A stretch of DNA of 35,175 nucleotides from VRUE01 sp036379955. GTDB lineage: Bacteria; Actinomycetota; Thermoleophilia; Solirubrobacterales; 70-9. Of the stretch, positions 1 through 10,894 are shown one piece after another. Position numbers and translations under genes: made by a program. How positions within the stretch are numbered: position 1 is the stretch's first letter; each line of letters opens with the position of its first letter. The stretch spans positions 1 through 35,175 of the forward strand of contig DASVFR010000034.1 of assembly GCA_036379955.1 (NCBI GenBank), read 5' to 3'. The notes beneath the pieces are model-generated. The model was not told the origin of the DNA, searched no databases, and worked only from the letters and a program-made list of their open reading frames with translations.

Positions 1-79
1 CCCCCCCCCCCGACGCCCCAGTCCCTCGGTCGCCCGCCGGGGTGGGTCCTTCCCCCTCGTTCGTGAGAGCATCGAGGCC

Positions 80-1519
80 GTGACGATCTGCGAAGAGATC
101 GGGGATTGGGCCGTATCGCTTCGGGTTGACGATCTGCCGGCTAGCGTGCGCGAGCGGGCGGAGTTGCAGGCGAAGTGCATCGAGGCAGCGTGCGCCGCCG
201 GGGCGGACGCGGCGGCGCCGTTTGCCGTTGCGGCCGCCGACGGTCCGGTCGGCGAGGTCTACCGCTCGGCCGTCGCCTCGATCGCCCACGACTGGGACGA
301 CTACCTCTTCATGGGGCACACCGGGCACTCGGCTGTGCCGGCGGCAGCGGCCTTCGCCACCGACCCGGAGACCGAGCTGGTCGCCCGGGTCGCCGCCAAC
401 GAGGTCGCCGGCCGGCTCGGGGCGGCGCTCTTCCTCGGTCCCCACAACGGCCAGTTCTGGGCCTCGATCCACTGCGCGTCGGCCGCGGTCGCCGCCGCCG
501 TCGGCCTCGGCCTTGAGGCGGAGCGCGCGGCGCACGCTCTGGCGATCGCCCTCTACCAACCCCCTTACGGGATGTGGCCTGGATTCATGGGGCCGCAGAG
601 CAAGCTGCTGACAGCGGCGGAGCCGGCCGCGCTGGGAGCGCGGGCGGCGCTGCTCGCCGCCGAGGGTGTGACTGGAGCCCTCGACGTGGTCGAGCACCCG
701 CGCGGCGTTCTCGCCGCGCTCTCCTTCGCGCCGCGCCCGGCGATGCTCGGCGCCCTCGGCCGCGTCTGGCTGACGGACACGCTCGCCTACAAGCGCCTGC
801 CCGGTTGCGCCTACCTGCAGTCGGTGGGCGAGGCGGCGCTCGCGGCCGGCGTCGACGCCGGGGACGTGGCCGGGGCCGAGATCGAGGCCGGCTGGCTCAC
901 CTGTGAGATGGAGGAGCTGGGGTGCGGTCCCGCCCTGACACCGATCCGGGTCAACTTCTCCGCGACGCTGACCGTGGCGGTCGCGCTGATCGCCGGCCGA
1001 CTGACGCCCGCCGAGCTCAGCCCCGAGTGGCTGGGAGAGCACGGGGAGGAGGTTCGCGCCCTCGCCTCGCGGATCGAGCTGCGCCACGACCCGGCCTGTA
1101 CCGCTGCGACCCTGCGCGGCAGCCTCGACGCGGGCGCCTCGCCCGACCTCGGGCTCGGCGACCTGCTGCGCATCCGCCGTCGCCTCGGGGACGCCAACAT
1201 GCGCGAGGCGAACCCCGGACCGGCGGTGCTGGGGGCGATTCGAGCCGACCCGGGCCTGCGTCGCCACCTCGGCCGCTCGCTGCGTGAGCGCCTGCGCGGC
1301 GGAGGCGGCGATGCCGGGATCGCCGGCCTCGACACCACGGCGCTGCGAATGACCTTCCCGAGTCGCATCCGCTTCCGCCTGCGCGGCGGCTCGACCCGGG
1401 TCGTCGAGGGCTCTGAGCCCGGCTCCTGTGGGCGGCCGCTCGCGGAGCAGCGCGCCGTGGTCGACGAGCGGCTCGCGGTCGCCGGCCTGGCGCCGACGAC
1501 CGCCGTTCCGCTGGGCTGA
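80..1519 (+). CDS. MmgE/PrpD family protein (2-methylcitrate dehydratase-like)
   Basis: The 479-aa product has the layout of the MmgE/PrpD family, whose known members dehydrate 2-methylcitrate or isomerise related small acids in the cytoplasm. The N-terminus (DWAVSLRVDDLPASVRERA) is the usual all-helical opening. The GHTGHSAVPAAAAFA stretch near residue 80 matches the conserved histidine-rich substrate region, and the length is normal. The GTG start at 80 fits the family's N-terminus. However, the frame stays open to the left edge and the Shine-Dalgarno sequence is weak, so a start outside the window is possible. No prpB or prpC neighbour is seen, so the substrate cannot be assigned. The gene is GAG/CTG-rich like the other cytoplasmic genes here. 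Family placement is firm; exact function is not known. Confidence 0.8.
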   Translation: MTICEEIGDWAVSLRVDDLPASVRERAELQAKCIEAACAAGADAAAPFAVAAADGPVGEVYRSAVASIAHDWDDYLFMGHTGHSAVPAAAAFATDPETELVARVAANEVAGRLGAALFLGPHNGQFWASIHCASAAVAAAVGLGLEAERAAHALAIALYQPPYGMWPGFMGPQSKLLTAAEPAALGARAALLAAEGVTGALDVVEHPRGVLAALSFAPRPAMLGALGRVWLTDTLAYKRLPGCAYLQSVGEAALAAGVDAGDVAGAEIEAGWLTCEMEELGCGPALTPIRVNFSATLTVAVALIAGRLTPAELSPEWLGEHGEEVRALASRIELRHDPACTAATLRGSLDAGASPDLGLGDLLRIRRRLGDANMREANPGPAVLGAIRADPGLRRHLGRSLRERLRGGGGDAGIAGLDTTALRMTFPSRIRFRLRGGSTRVVEGSEPGSCGRPLAEQRAVVDERLAVAGLAPTTAVPLG

Positions 1520-1556
1520 CTTCTATGCGCAGCCCCTTGCGCTTGGCCTCCTCTCC

Positions 1557-1934
1557 CTATGCAAGGACCTTTGCCGCCTTGGCGCTATCGGCGTAGAACT
1601 CGCCGCGGGCGATCCTGCCGTCGGCGAACCGGAGCAGGTGGGCGAACGGCGCCTCGAAGTCGCCGTCGTCGTTGCCGGCCCGTTGGGTCCCCCGCACCAC
1701 GACCCACTCGCCGGCGTCGATGAACTCCTCGGGCTCGACGCTGAACGTGGACCAGTAGGTGGGGATCTGGGCGAAGTTGCCGATGATCTCGTCGCGGCCG
1801 CGGGTTTCGCCGCCGAGGGGCAGCTCGTCTGAGGTGAGCCAGGTGGCGTCCTCGGCCATCATCGCCTTCAGCGCTTCAAGGTCTCCGCGACCGAAGGCCT
1901 CGTAGGCGGACCGGGCTGTGTCGATGTTCGACAT
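1557..1934 (-). CDS. SnoaL-like / NTF2-fold small protein
   Basis: This 125-aa protein looks like a SnoaL-like (NTF2 superfamily) polypeptide: an N-terminal helix (IDTARSAYEAFGRGDLEAL), an acidic MMAEDATW turn, then beta strands ending in FADGRIARGEFYAD. Such proteins form a cone-shaped pocket and act as small-molecule isomerases, cyclases or binding proteins; the substrate here is unknown. The ATG at 1934 is preferred over an upstream in-frame start at 2000 because a textbook AAGGAGGA lies just upstream on the minus strand. It converges with the MmgE/PrpD gene (37 nt apart) and is divergent from the thioredoxin gene, sharing a short intergenic region of about 90 nt. Confidence 0.8.
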   Translation of the reverse strand: MSNIDTARSAYEAFGRGDLEALKAMMAEDATWLTSDELPLGGETRGRDEIIGNFAQIPTYWSTFSVEPEEFIDAGEWVVVRGTQRAGNDDGDFEAPFAHLLRFADGRIARGEFYADSAKAAKVLA

Positions 1935-2023
1935 CGTTCCTCCTTGGTCGGCTTGGCCCTGCCCTCCCCTCAAGCTAGACCCGCTCGGGGCCGAGCGCAA
2001 GGTGTCTTAATAACCTCCGCGCA

Positions 2024-2785
2024 ATGGCGATCGACGTCACCGAGGCAAGCTTCGAGCTGGAGGTCGTCGAGCGCTCGCGCACCGTGCCGGTCGTGGCCGA
2101 CTTCTGGGCCGAGTGGTGTGGGCCGTGCAAGACGCTGACCCCGGCGTTGGAGGCGGCGGAGGTGGCCCGTGGCGGCAAGGTCGTCTTGGCCAAGGTCGAC
2201 GTCGACGCCCATCAAGCGCTGGCGGCGCGTTTCGGCGTGCAGGGCATCCCGGCGGTGAAGGCGTTCCGCGGCGGTGCGGTGGTCGACGAGTTCGTCGGCG
2301 CCGTGCCCAAGGCGCAGGTCGAGGCTTTCTTCGACGGCTTGGTCCCGTCGCGAGCCGACGAGCTGCTTGCCGCCGGCGACGAGCTTTCCCTACGCGAGGC
2401 CGTCGAGCTGGAGCCGCGACGGGCCGACATCGCCGTGGCGCTCGCCCAGGCACGGCTCGAGCGCGGCGCGGAGGACGAGGCGCTTGCGGCGGTCGAGAGC
2501 CACGAGGGCGACTTCGCCGCCGAGGGCATCGCGGCGCGGATCGGCCTGGTCAAGGCCGGCATCGCCGCCGAAGCGTTCGAGGCGCTCGACCGCGGCGAGC
2601 GCGACGCAGCCCTCGATGCCCTCCTCGCTGCCCTGGAGGAGGCCGCCCGGTCTCCGGGCAGCGAGGAGCGAGACGAGCTCCGCGAGCAGCTCCGCCGCGC
2701 CGTCGTCGGCATCCTCAGCGAAATACCCCCGGATGACCCAACCGCCCGCGAGTACCGCCGCCGCCTAGCCACCGCCCTCTACTGA
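2024..2785 (+). CDS. Thioredoxin-TPR protein, YbbN/CnoX-like
   Basis: The 253-aa protein has an N-terminal thioredoxin domain (residues 1-110) with the active site WCGPC (C32, C35) and the cis-proline at P76 (GIPAV). A helical, alanine-rich C-terminal half resembles the tetratricopeptide region of YbbN/CnoX co-chaperones. In that family the thioredoxin domain links redox state to chaperone transfer. Unlike E. coli CnoX, both active-site cysteines are present, so it could be redox active. The C-terminus ends in DDPTAREYRRRLATALY, typical of actinobacterial members. No Shine-Dalgarno sequence precedes ATG 2024, but an AT-rich stretch (TTAATA, 2007-2012) lies about 11 nt upstream, which suggests a very short or absent leader. 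Confidence 0.88.
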   Translation: MAIDVTEASFELEVVERSRTVPVVADFWAEWCGPCKTLTPALEAAEVARGGKVVLAKVDVDAHQALAARFGVQGIPAVKAFRGGAVVDEFVGAVPKAQVEAFFDGLVPSRADELLAAGDELSLREAVELEPRRADIAVALAQARLERGAEDEALAAVESHEGDFAAEGIAARIGLVKAGIAAEAFEALDRGERDAALDALLAALEEAARSPGSEERDELREQLRRAVVGILSEIPPDDPTAREYRRRLATALY

Positions 2786-2832
2786 GTGGGATCAGCAAAC
2801 CACAGCCCTCGCCTCCTCGCCTCCATTGTTTC

Positions 2833-2881
2833 GCTGACTTCGTCTTTCGTTCCGGATAGCGGAACAAAAGACGAAGTCAGC
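2833..2881. repeat. Palindromic repeat copy 1, at the 3' end of the DUF559 gene
   Basis: Two 22-nt arms (2833-2854 and 2860-2881) pair with one mismatch around a 5-nt loop. The TGA stop of the minus-strand gene (2877-2879) lies inside the outer arm. A second copy of the same roughly 50-nt sequence, about 43 of 50 positions identical and in the same orientation, sits at the other end of the gene. It could act as a bidirectional terminator between the convergent thioredoxin and DUF559 genes, although there is no clean U-run. Confidence 0.85.
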
Positions 2882-3791
2882 GTTTGAGGTCGGCGACACG
2901 CTGGATGAGAAGGCGGCGGATCCGTCGCGTCACCGCCGCCGGCTCCCGGTTCACGCGGAAACCGGTGACCCGAACCATCTCGATGCCCGCCAGCTTCAGG
3001 TTCTCCTGACGGACGCGGTCTTCCTCGAAGGCGGCCGGCGATCCGTGGTAGTCGTAGGTGTCGAGTTCGACCGCGAAGCGCGCGTCTGGCCAGTAGGCGT
3101 CCAGCTCGTGGCCCTCGACGAAGACGTTCGTAGATGGCTGCGGCAGGCGAGCACGCCGTACGAGCTCGAGGAACCGGCGCTCCAGCCCGGATCTCGTGAA
3201 GACCGCGGGGCGGTGGATCTCCAGGGCCGTGCGCAGTCGGGCGACGCCTCTGAAGCCCCTGCTGCGTGAGATCAACTCGTCGATCGCGATCAGGTCGAGC
3301 AGCCCGAGACGCCGCGCGTTGTCGAGTGCCTGGCCTAGGTATTGAGGATCGACGGCAGCGAAGTCGAGCAGCGTCCGTGGCATCGCCGTGACCGGAATAT
3401 CTTCATGCGAGGCGCGGTCCAGTGTTGCTAGCGCCACGGCGCTGTGCACCCGGATCTCGTCTCGCGTCAGTCGCGGGCTGACAGCCGTGACCTCGACCGG
3501 CACGTAGAACCTCTTCGTCAAGCCCCAGAGCCACGCAGCCGAGCGGTGACTGAGCAGCGCCTCCTCGCCACAGCTCAGCACAGCCGCCATGCACTGCCCT
3601 TGGGGTGGGATCCTCGCATGCCCGACTGCGTAAGCCCCGTGGTGCACCCGATGAAGCCTGCCGGCCGTGACCTGCCGAGAGAGGGCAGCCTTCGAGTACC
3701 CCAGCTCGAATAGTTGAGACGTGGAGATGACTCCAAATTGACGCGCAGCGATCTCCGTGAGTCCTCGGTGACTTCGTGTTTCGTTCCGCAT
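2877..3791 (-). CDS. AbiEi-type HTH plus DUF559 (Vsr-fold) protein
   Basis: This 304-aa protein combines an N-terminal winged-helix like that of AbiEi_4 antitoxin-type proteins (IAARQFGVISTSQLFELG, then SKAALSRQVTAGRLHRVHHGAYAV) with a C-terminal DUF559 domain of the Vsr/PD-(D/E)XK endonuclease superfamily. The C-terminal domain shows the expected spacing: an ELDAYWPDARFAVELD core, then YDYHG and EDRVRQENLKLAGIEMVRVT. Such stand-alone proteins are common in actinobacteria and their role is not settled. No partner toxin gene is adjacent. The ATG (3789-3791) lies in the loop of one palindrome and the stop codon in the arm of its sister copy, so the gene exactly fills the space between the repeats. 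It is divergent from uvrA and shares the region holding the LexA box. It could be a DNA-repair nuclease, a defence gene or part of a mobile unit. Confidence 0.8.
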   Translation of the reverse strand: MRNETRSHRGLTEIAARQFGVISTSQLFELGYSKAALSRQVTAGRLHRVHHGAYAVGHARIPPQGQCMAAVLSCGEEALLSHRSAAWLWGLTKRFYVPVEVTAVSPRLTRDEIRVHSAVALATLDRASHEDIPVTAMPRTLLDFAAVDPQYLGQALDNARRLGLLDLIAIDELISRSRGFRGVARLRTALEIHRPAVFTRSGLERRFLELVRRARLPQPSTNVFVEGHELDAYWPDARFAVELDTYDYHGSPAAFEEDRVRQENLKLAGIEMVRVTGFRVNREPAAVTRRIRRLLIQRVADLKR

Positions 3792-3815
3792 AACGGAACT
3801 AAGGGCGAAGTCAGC
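3767..3815. repeat. Palindromic repeat copy 2, at the 5' end of the DUF559 gene
   Basis: Arms 3767-3788 and 3794-3815 pair with five mismatches. The 5-nt loop (3789-3793) contains the complement of the DUF559 start codon. Copy 1 (2833-2881) has the same sequence at about 43 of 50 positions, so these are two related elements and not chance hairpins. This copy is the more degenerate one. Confidence 0.8.
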
Positions 3816-3829
3816 GGAGTTCTCCCCTG

Positions 3830-3843
3830 GGAACGTGTGTTCG
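3830..3843 (+). promoter_or_regulatory. LexA (SOS) box upstream of uvrA
   Basis: GAAC-GTGT-GTTC (3831-3842), followed by G, fits the Gram-positive LexA operator CGAACRNRYGTTCG at 13 of 14 positions; only the first C is a G. It sits 8 nt upstream of the likely -10 element and 19 nt upstream of the uvrA start, where a bound repressor would block RNA polymerase. UvrA is a classical SOS gene, which supports the call. The divergent DUF559 gene starts 39 nt away and may also be controlled from here. Confidence 0.85.
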
Positions 3844-3849
3844 GTTGGT

Positions 3850-3855
3850 TAGGAT
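3850..3855 (+). promoter_or_regulatory. Candidate -10 element of uvrA (leaderless start)
   Basis: TAGGAT fits the actinobacterial TANNNT -10 pattern. Transcription would begin about 7 nt later, at or next to the GTG start at 3862. No Shine-Dalgarno sequence precedes that GTG, so a leaderless mRNA is the simplest reading. No good -35 element is visible. Confidence 0.5.
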
Positions 3856-3861
3856 GGGCAC

Positions 3862-6729
<2,868 letters not shown>

Positions 6730-6839
6730 TTGGGCGTTTAGCTACCAAACGGAAATTTGTAAGCCGACGGTTGCAGGGCGCTACCTTAGGAGTGGTATTC
6801 GCGGCGAGCGGGTAAGGGCAGGGGCGAAAGGAGAGCCCT

Positions 6840-7928
6840 ATGTCCCCATCAGCCCTGAAGCGATTCTCGTTCGCCTCCGTGTTCCTCTTCGCCGTCCTGG
6901 CCCTGGCGGCCGGCTGTGGTGGTGGAGGTGGCGGTGGACCGAAGATCGCCCTCCTCCTGCCCGAGTCGAAGACCTCGCGCTACGAAGCGCACGACCGTCC
7001 TGAATTCGAAGAAAAGGTCGAAGAACTCTGCGAAGAATGCGAAGTCATCTACAGCAACGCAAACCAGAGCACGAGCGAACAGCAGAGCCAGGGTGAAGCG
7101 GCCATCACCCAGGGCGCCAACGTCCTCGTCCTCGATGCCGTCGACGCGACCGCCGTCGGCTCTGTGGTGAAGAAGGCGAACGAAGAAGGCATTCCGGTGG
7201 TCAGCTATGACCGCCTCATCCTCGGGGCGCCGATCGATTACTACGTCTCATTCGACAACGAACACGTCGGCGAACTGCAGGCCGAAACGCTGTCGGAAAA
7301 GCTCAAAGAAGAAGGCAGCCCGAGCGGGCCGATCGTGATGATCAACGGCGCGCCCACCGACCCCAACGCGGCTCAGTTCAAGGGCGGCGCGCACAAGGTC
7401 TTCGGAAAAGAAGGGGTCACGATCGCGAAGGAATACGACACGCCCGAATGGAGTCCGGACCAAGCGCAGAATGAGATGGAACAGGCGATCACCGCGCTGG
7501 GCAAGAACGGGTTCGCCGCCGTCTACGCGGCCAATGACGGCACCGCGGGTGGGGCGATCGCGGCGATGAAGGGGGCCGGCATCGAACCCGAATCGAAGCC
7601 GACCACCGGTCAGGACGCCGAACTGGAAGCGATCCAGCGCATCCTCGTCGGCGAACAGTTCATGACCGCCTACAAGGCGATCGAACCGGAGGCTCATGCC
7701 GCCGCCGAAATCGCCGTTGCTCTCGCTCGGGGCGAAAAAGTCCCCTCGGGCCTGGTCAACGCAAAGGAAAACAACGAACTGGAAGACGTGCCCTCGGTCC
7801 TGTTCGAACCGGTGGCGGTGAAGAAAGGGAACGTCAACGCGACGATCGTCAAAGACGAATTCTGGCCGACGTCGGAAATCTGTACCGCCCCTTACAAGAA
7901 AGCCTGCGAAGAAGCCGGCATCGAATGA
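6840..7928 (+). CDS. Sugar ABC transporter substrate-binding lipoprotein (XylF-like)
   Basis: The 362-aa protein is a periplasmic-binding-protein type 1 sugar receptor closest in look to XylF (D-xylose). It opens with a lipoprotein signal ending LALAAGC (C26 as lipid anchor) and a poly-glycine linker. Core motifs follow: VLVLDAVDATAVGSVVKKA, IPVVSYDRLI, YYVSFDNEHVGELQ, and AVYAANDGTAGGAIAAM. It sits outside the membrane and would hand sugar to the permease encoded two genes downstream. A good AAAGGAGAG precedes the ATG at 6840. The stop overlaps the next start by 4 nt (ATGA). Glutamate is encoded almost entirely by GAA, whereas the next two genes use GAG, a sharp change within one operon. Xylose is a guess from similarity; glucose or another sugar is possible. 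Confidence 0.9.
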   Translation: MSPSALKRFSFASVFLFAVLALAAGCGGGGGGGPKIALLLPESKTSRYEAHDRPEFEEKVEELCEECEVIYSNANQSTSEQQSQGEAAITQGANVLVLDAVDATAVGSVVKKANEEGIPVVSYDRLILGAPIDYYVSFDNEHVGELQAETLSEKLKEEGSPSGPIVMINGAPTDPNAAQFKGGAHKVFGKEGVTIAKEYDTPEWSPDQAQNEMEQAITALGKNGFAAVYAANDGTAGGAIAAMKGAGIEPESKPTTGQDAELEAIQRILVGEQFMTAYKAIEPEAHAAAEIAVALARGEKVPSGLVNAKENNELEDVPSVLFEPVAVKKGNVNATIVKDEFWPTSEICTAPYKKACEEAGIE

Positions 7929-8701
7929 GTGAGCCGATCCTGTCTGCGCGGGGCCTCACCAAGAGGTTCGGCCCCGTGCAGGCGCTCGACGGGGTCGACC
8001 TCGAGGTGAGGGCCGGTGAGGTTCTCGCCCTGGTCGGCGACAACGGGGCCGGCAAGTCGACCCTGGTCAAGTCGATCTCCGGGATTCACTCGATCGACTC
8101 CGGCGAGCTCAGCTTCGAAGGCAGGTCGGTGACGATCGGCGGACCAGCCACGGCGGCCGCGTTGGGGATTGCCACCGTCTACCAGGATCTGGCTCTGTGC
8201 GACAACCTCGACGTCGTCGCCAACCTCTTCCTCGGCCAGGAGGAGGTTCTAGGGGGCATCGGCGAGCCGGTCCGGGTGCTTGATGAGATCGAGATGGAGC
8301 AGCGCTCGCACGAGCTGCTCGAGCAGCTCTCGGTGACGATCCCGAGTGTCCGCTCCGAGGTCGGGACGCTCTCAGGCGGCCAGCGCCAGCAGGTTGCGGT
8401 CGCCCGCTCGCTGCTAGGCGAGCCGAAGATCGTGATGCTCGACGAGCCGACGGCGGCGCTCGGCGTCGTCCAGACCAAACAGGTCCTCGACCTGATCAGG
8501 CGCCTGCGCGAGCGCGACCTCGGGGTGATCGTGATCAGCCACAACCTCGCCGACGTCTTCGCCGTCGCCGACCGGATCTTCGTCCTGCGGCTCGGTCGCA
8601 GGGCTGGCATCTTCGAGGTCTCGCAGACGACCGAGGAGCAGGTCGTCGGCGCGATCACCGGGGCGATGACCGACACCGCCGAACAGGAGCGGCAGCCATG
8701 A
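7925..8701 (+). CDS. Sugar ABC transporter ATP-binding protein (single ABC domain)
   Basis: This 258-aa protein has one ABC domain: Walker A GDNGAGKST, Q-loop TVYQDLALCDNL, signature LSGGQRQQVAVARSL, Walker B KIVMLDEPTAALG and the H-loop VISHN. Many XylG/RbsA proteins carry two such domains in about 500 aa. This one is a single-domain (FrcA-like) version that would work as a homodimer powering the permease. It is translationally coupled on both sides by 4-nt ATGA overlaps (7925-7928 and 8698-8701). Codon use returns to GAG here, unlike the binding protein upstream. Confidence 0.93.
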   Translation: MSEPILSARGLTKRFGPVQALDGVDLEVRAGEVLALVGDNGAGKSTLVKSISGIHSIDSGELSFEGRSVTIGGPATAAALGIATVYQDLALCDNLDVVANLFLGQEEVLGGIGEPVRVLDEIEMEQRSHELLEQLSVTIPSVRSEVGTLSGGQRQQVAVARSLLGEPKIVMLDEPTAALGVVQTKQVLDLIRRLRERDLGVIVISHNLADVFAVADRIFVLRLGRRAGIFEVSQTTEEQVVGAITGAMTDTAEQERQP

Positions 8702-9918
8702 AGGCCGGCGCCCCGGACGCCGCTGCGCCGGAGACAGCCGGAGCCGAGGCAACCTCGCTGCGCGACCTGTTGCGCCGGTTCCTACAGGGAGATCTCGCTT
8801 CCCTGCGGGTGATCCTCGCAATCGCCCTGATTTGGATCATCTTCGACCTCCAGAACGAACGCTTTCTCACCGCCGCCAACCTCACCAACCTCTTCCTCCA
8901 GATCACCGCCGTCGGCCTGATCGCGATCGGCGTCGTGATGGTGCTGCTGATCGGTGAGATCGACCTCTCGGTCGGTGCCGTCAGCGGCCTCGCCGCGGCG
9001 GTGATGGCGGTGGTCAACGTCAAGCACGGCTGGAGCCCGGCGACGGCGATCGCGCTTGGCGTGCTCACCGGCGCCGCAATCGGCCTGCTCCAGGGGTTCC
9101 TCTTCACGCGCTTTCGCATTCCCTCCTTCGTCGTCACGCTGGCCGGGCTGCTGACCTGGCAGGGCGCTCTGCTGCTGGTGCTTGGCGAAACGGGCACGGT
9201 CAACCTCAGCAATTCCGGCATCACCGACCTCGCCAACACCTTCTACGGCCCCGCGGTCGGCTGGATCTTCGCCGCGATCGTGATCGCCGCCTTCTCCGTC
9301 GTCACGCTCGGCGGCCACCGTCGGCGACTGGCCGCGGGGGTGACGACCGAGCCGACACCGCTGCTCTTGATCCGCGTGGTCGTCGTCGCCATCGTCGCCA
9401 TCGTCGCCATCGCGGTCCTCAACTCCGATCGCGGCCTGCCGCTAGCGCTGTTGATCCTGCTCGCCTTCGTCGTCGGCTTTCAGGCGCTCACCACCAGGAC
9501 CGCCTTCGGGCGCCACCTGTACGCGGTCGGCGGCAACGCCGAGGCGGCCCGCCGAGCCGGGATCGGGGTCGACAAGATCCGCGTCATCGCCTTCGTGCTC
9601 TGCTCCTCGATGGCCGCGGTCGGCGGCATCCTCGCCGCCTCGCGCCTGCTCGCGGTCAACCAGAGCTCCGGCGGCAGCAACCTGCTGCTGGAAGCGATCG
9701 CCGCCCCGGTGATTGCCGGGACCAGCCTCTTCGGCGGTCGCGGCTCGGTCTGGTCGGCCCTGCTGGGCGCCACCGTGATCGGCTCGATCGCCAACGGGAT
9801 GAACCTGTTGGCGCTCGAATCCTCGGTCAAGTTCATGATCACCGGCGGCGTCCTGCTAGCCGCGGTGATCGTCGACGCCCTCGCCCGCAGCCGCCGCCAA
9901 GCCGAGGGCCGCGTCTAA
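8698..9918 (+). CDS. Sugar ABC transporter permease (XylH/RbsC family)
   Basis: The 406-aa integral membrane protein belongs to the BPD_transp_2 permeases of carbohydrate importers. An N-terminal cytoplasmic tail of about 40 residues is followed by many hydrophobic segments, the conserved GEIDLSVGAVSGLAAAV region, and FGRHLYAVGGNAEAARRAGI, the family's coupling-loop signature that contacts the ATPase. It forms the channel for the XylF-like receptor and ATPase. A hydrophobic insert around residues 200-260 carries a 9-bp tandem repeat (VAI units). The stop overlaps the stop of the convergent ROK kinase by 4 nt (9915-9918), so no terminator fits between them. Confidence 0.93.
   Translation: MKAGAPDAAAPETAGAEATSLRDLLRRFLQGDLASLRVILAIALIWIIFDLQNERFLTAANLTNLFLQITAVGLIAIGVVMVLLIGEIDLSVGAVSGLAAAVMAVVNVKHGWSPATAIALGVLTGAAIGLLQGFLFTRFRIPSFVVTLAGLLTWQGALLLVLGETGTVNLSNSGITDLANTFYGPAVGWIFAAIVIAAFSVVTLGGHRRRLAAGVTTEPTPLLLIRVVVVAIVAIVAIAVLNSDRGLPLALLILLAFVVGFQALTTRTAFGRHLYAVGGNAEAARRAGIGVDKIRVIAFVLCSSMAAVGGILAASRLLAVNQSSGGSNLLLEAIAAPVIAGTSLFGGRGSVWSALLGATVIGSIANGMNLLALESSVKFMITGGVLLAAVIVDALARSRRQAEGRV
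9385..9411 (+). repeat. Three tandem 9-bp repeats inside the permease gene
   Basis: GTCGCCATC occurs three times in a row, in frame, encoding VAI-VAI-VAI within a membrane segment. Slippage would change the protein by whole three-residue units and keep the frame. Confidence 0.85.
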
Positions 9919-10874
9919 GCGGCGACGAGGAGCGAGGCGCCGATCGCTCCGCCGAGGTCCCCCAGGGAGGCGACGCGGATGGCGGGCGGCCGTTCGTCGA
10001 CGAAGAGGTGCTTGCCCATCTCCTCCGTCAGCGGCTCCATGAAACGGTCGGCGAAGCGGACGCCGAGGCCGCCGCCGAAGATCACCGCCTCGGGGTCGAG
10101 CAGGTTGATGGCGGAGGCGACCCCGGTGCCGAGCGCCTCGATCGCCCGGTCGATCAGCTTCTTCGCCAGGTGGTCGCCGTGGTCGAGCGCCCGCTCCCAG
10201 ATGCCGCTGGTGAGCCGGTCTTTGCCGTGCTTGTGCATCAGCTTGAAGAGGTCGGTCTTATGGCCCTCTTCATGCTCGCGGCGCGCCTCGGCTTCCATCG
10301 CCGAGCGCCCGGCGTAGGCCTCCATGCAGCCCTTGCGCCCGCAGGGGCACTTGGCGCCGCCGCGCTTGACCACCATGTGGCCGATCTCCCCGGCCGCGCC
10401 GCGGCCCAGCCAGGGCTTGCCGTCGAGGACGATGCCGCCGCCGACTCCGGTTCCCCACCAGACCCCCAACAGCGAGCCGTAGGGTTGGCCGGCTCCGAGG
10501 TGGAACTCGCCTTCGACCGCGACCTGGACGTCGTTGCCGACCCGGACCTCGCAGTCGAGCGCCTTGGCCAGAGTCTCGCCGAGCGGGAAGTCGCCCTCCC
10601 AGCTGGGCAGGTTGCGGGCGCCGGAGACGACCCCGGTCTTGCCGTCGGCGTCCCCGGGGGAGCCGACGCCGACCCCGGCAAGGCTCGTCGGGTCGACTCC
10701 GGCCGCCGAAGCGGCCTCCCGTAGCGCATCCTCCATCGCTTGCGCCACGTCGGCGGGGCCGCCCTCGGTGGGCGTCGGATGACGCGCTTCGCCGCGGACC
10801 TCGCCGCCGGAGTCGACGACCACGGTCTGGATCTTGGTGCCGCCGAGGTCGATGCCGCCGCGCAGGTCCGCCAT
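9915..10874 (-). CDS. ROK family sugar kinase (glucokinase-like)
   Basis: The 319-aa protein is a ROK kinase. It has the N-terminal ATP-phosphate motif GIDLGGTKIQ (residues 7-16), the catalytic GND (D115), and the ROK zinc site with H166 plus C176, C178 and C183 (CPCGRKGC). It lacks the N-terminal helix-turn-helix of ROK repressors, so it is read as a cytoplasmic sugar kinase. Glucokinase is likely, but N-acetylhexosamine kinase cannot be excluded. The start at 10874 (MADLRGGIDLGG) is chosen because the in-frame extension to 11042 is low-complexity Arg/Ala/Gly and overlaps the divergent acyltransferase. Its position beside the sugar importer suggests that it phosphorylates the imported sugar. 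Confidence 0.92.
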   Translation of the reverse strand: MADLRGGIDLGGTKIQTVVVDSGGEVRGEARHPTPTEGGPADVAQAMEDALREAASAAGVDPTSLAGVGVGSPGDADGKTGVVSGARNLPSWEGDFPLGETLAKALDCEVRVGNDVQVAVEGEFHLGAGQPYGSLLGVWWGTGVGGGIVLDGKPWLGRGAAGEIGHMVVKRGGAKCPCGRKGCMEAYAGRSAMEAEARREHEEGHKTDLFKLMHKHGKDRLTSGIWERALDHGDHLAKKLIDRAIEALGTGVASAINLLDPEAVIFGGGLGVRFADRFMEPLTEEMGKHLFVDERPPAIRVASLGDLGGAIGASLLVAA

Positions 10875-10894
10875 CTGCGTCAGTCTATGGCCCG

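Noticed and set aside
1..11. Run of eleven C at the left edge
   Set aside because: Probably a homopolymer at a contig or window edge; too short to support any feature.
6730..6839. Promoter of the sugar ABC operon
   Set aside because: TTGCAG and TACCTT/TATTCG-like hexamers are present but no pair has acceptable spacing, so I do not call one.
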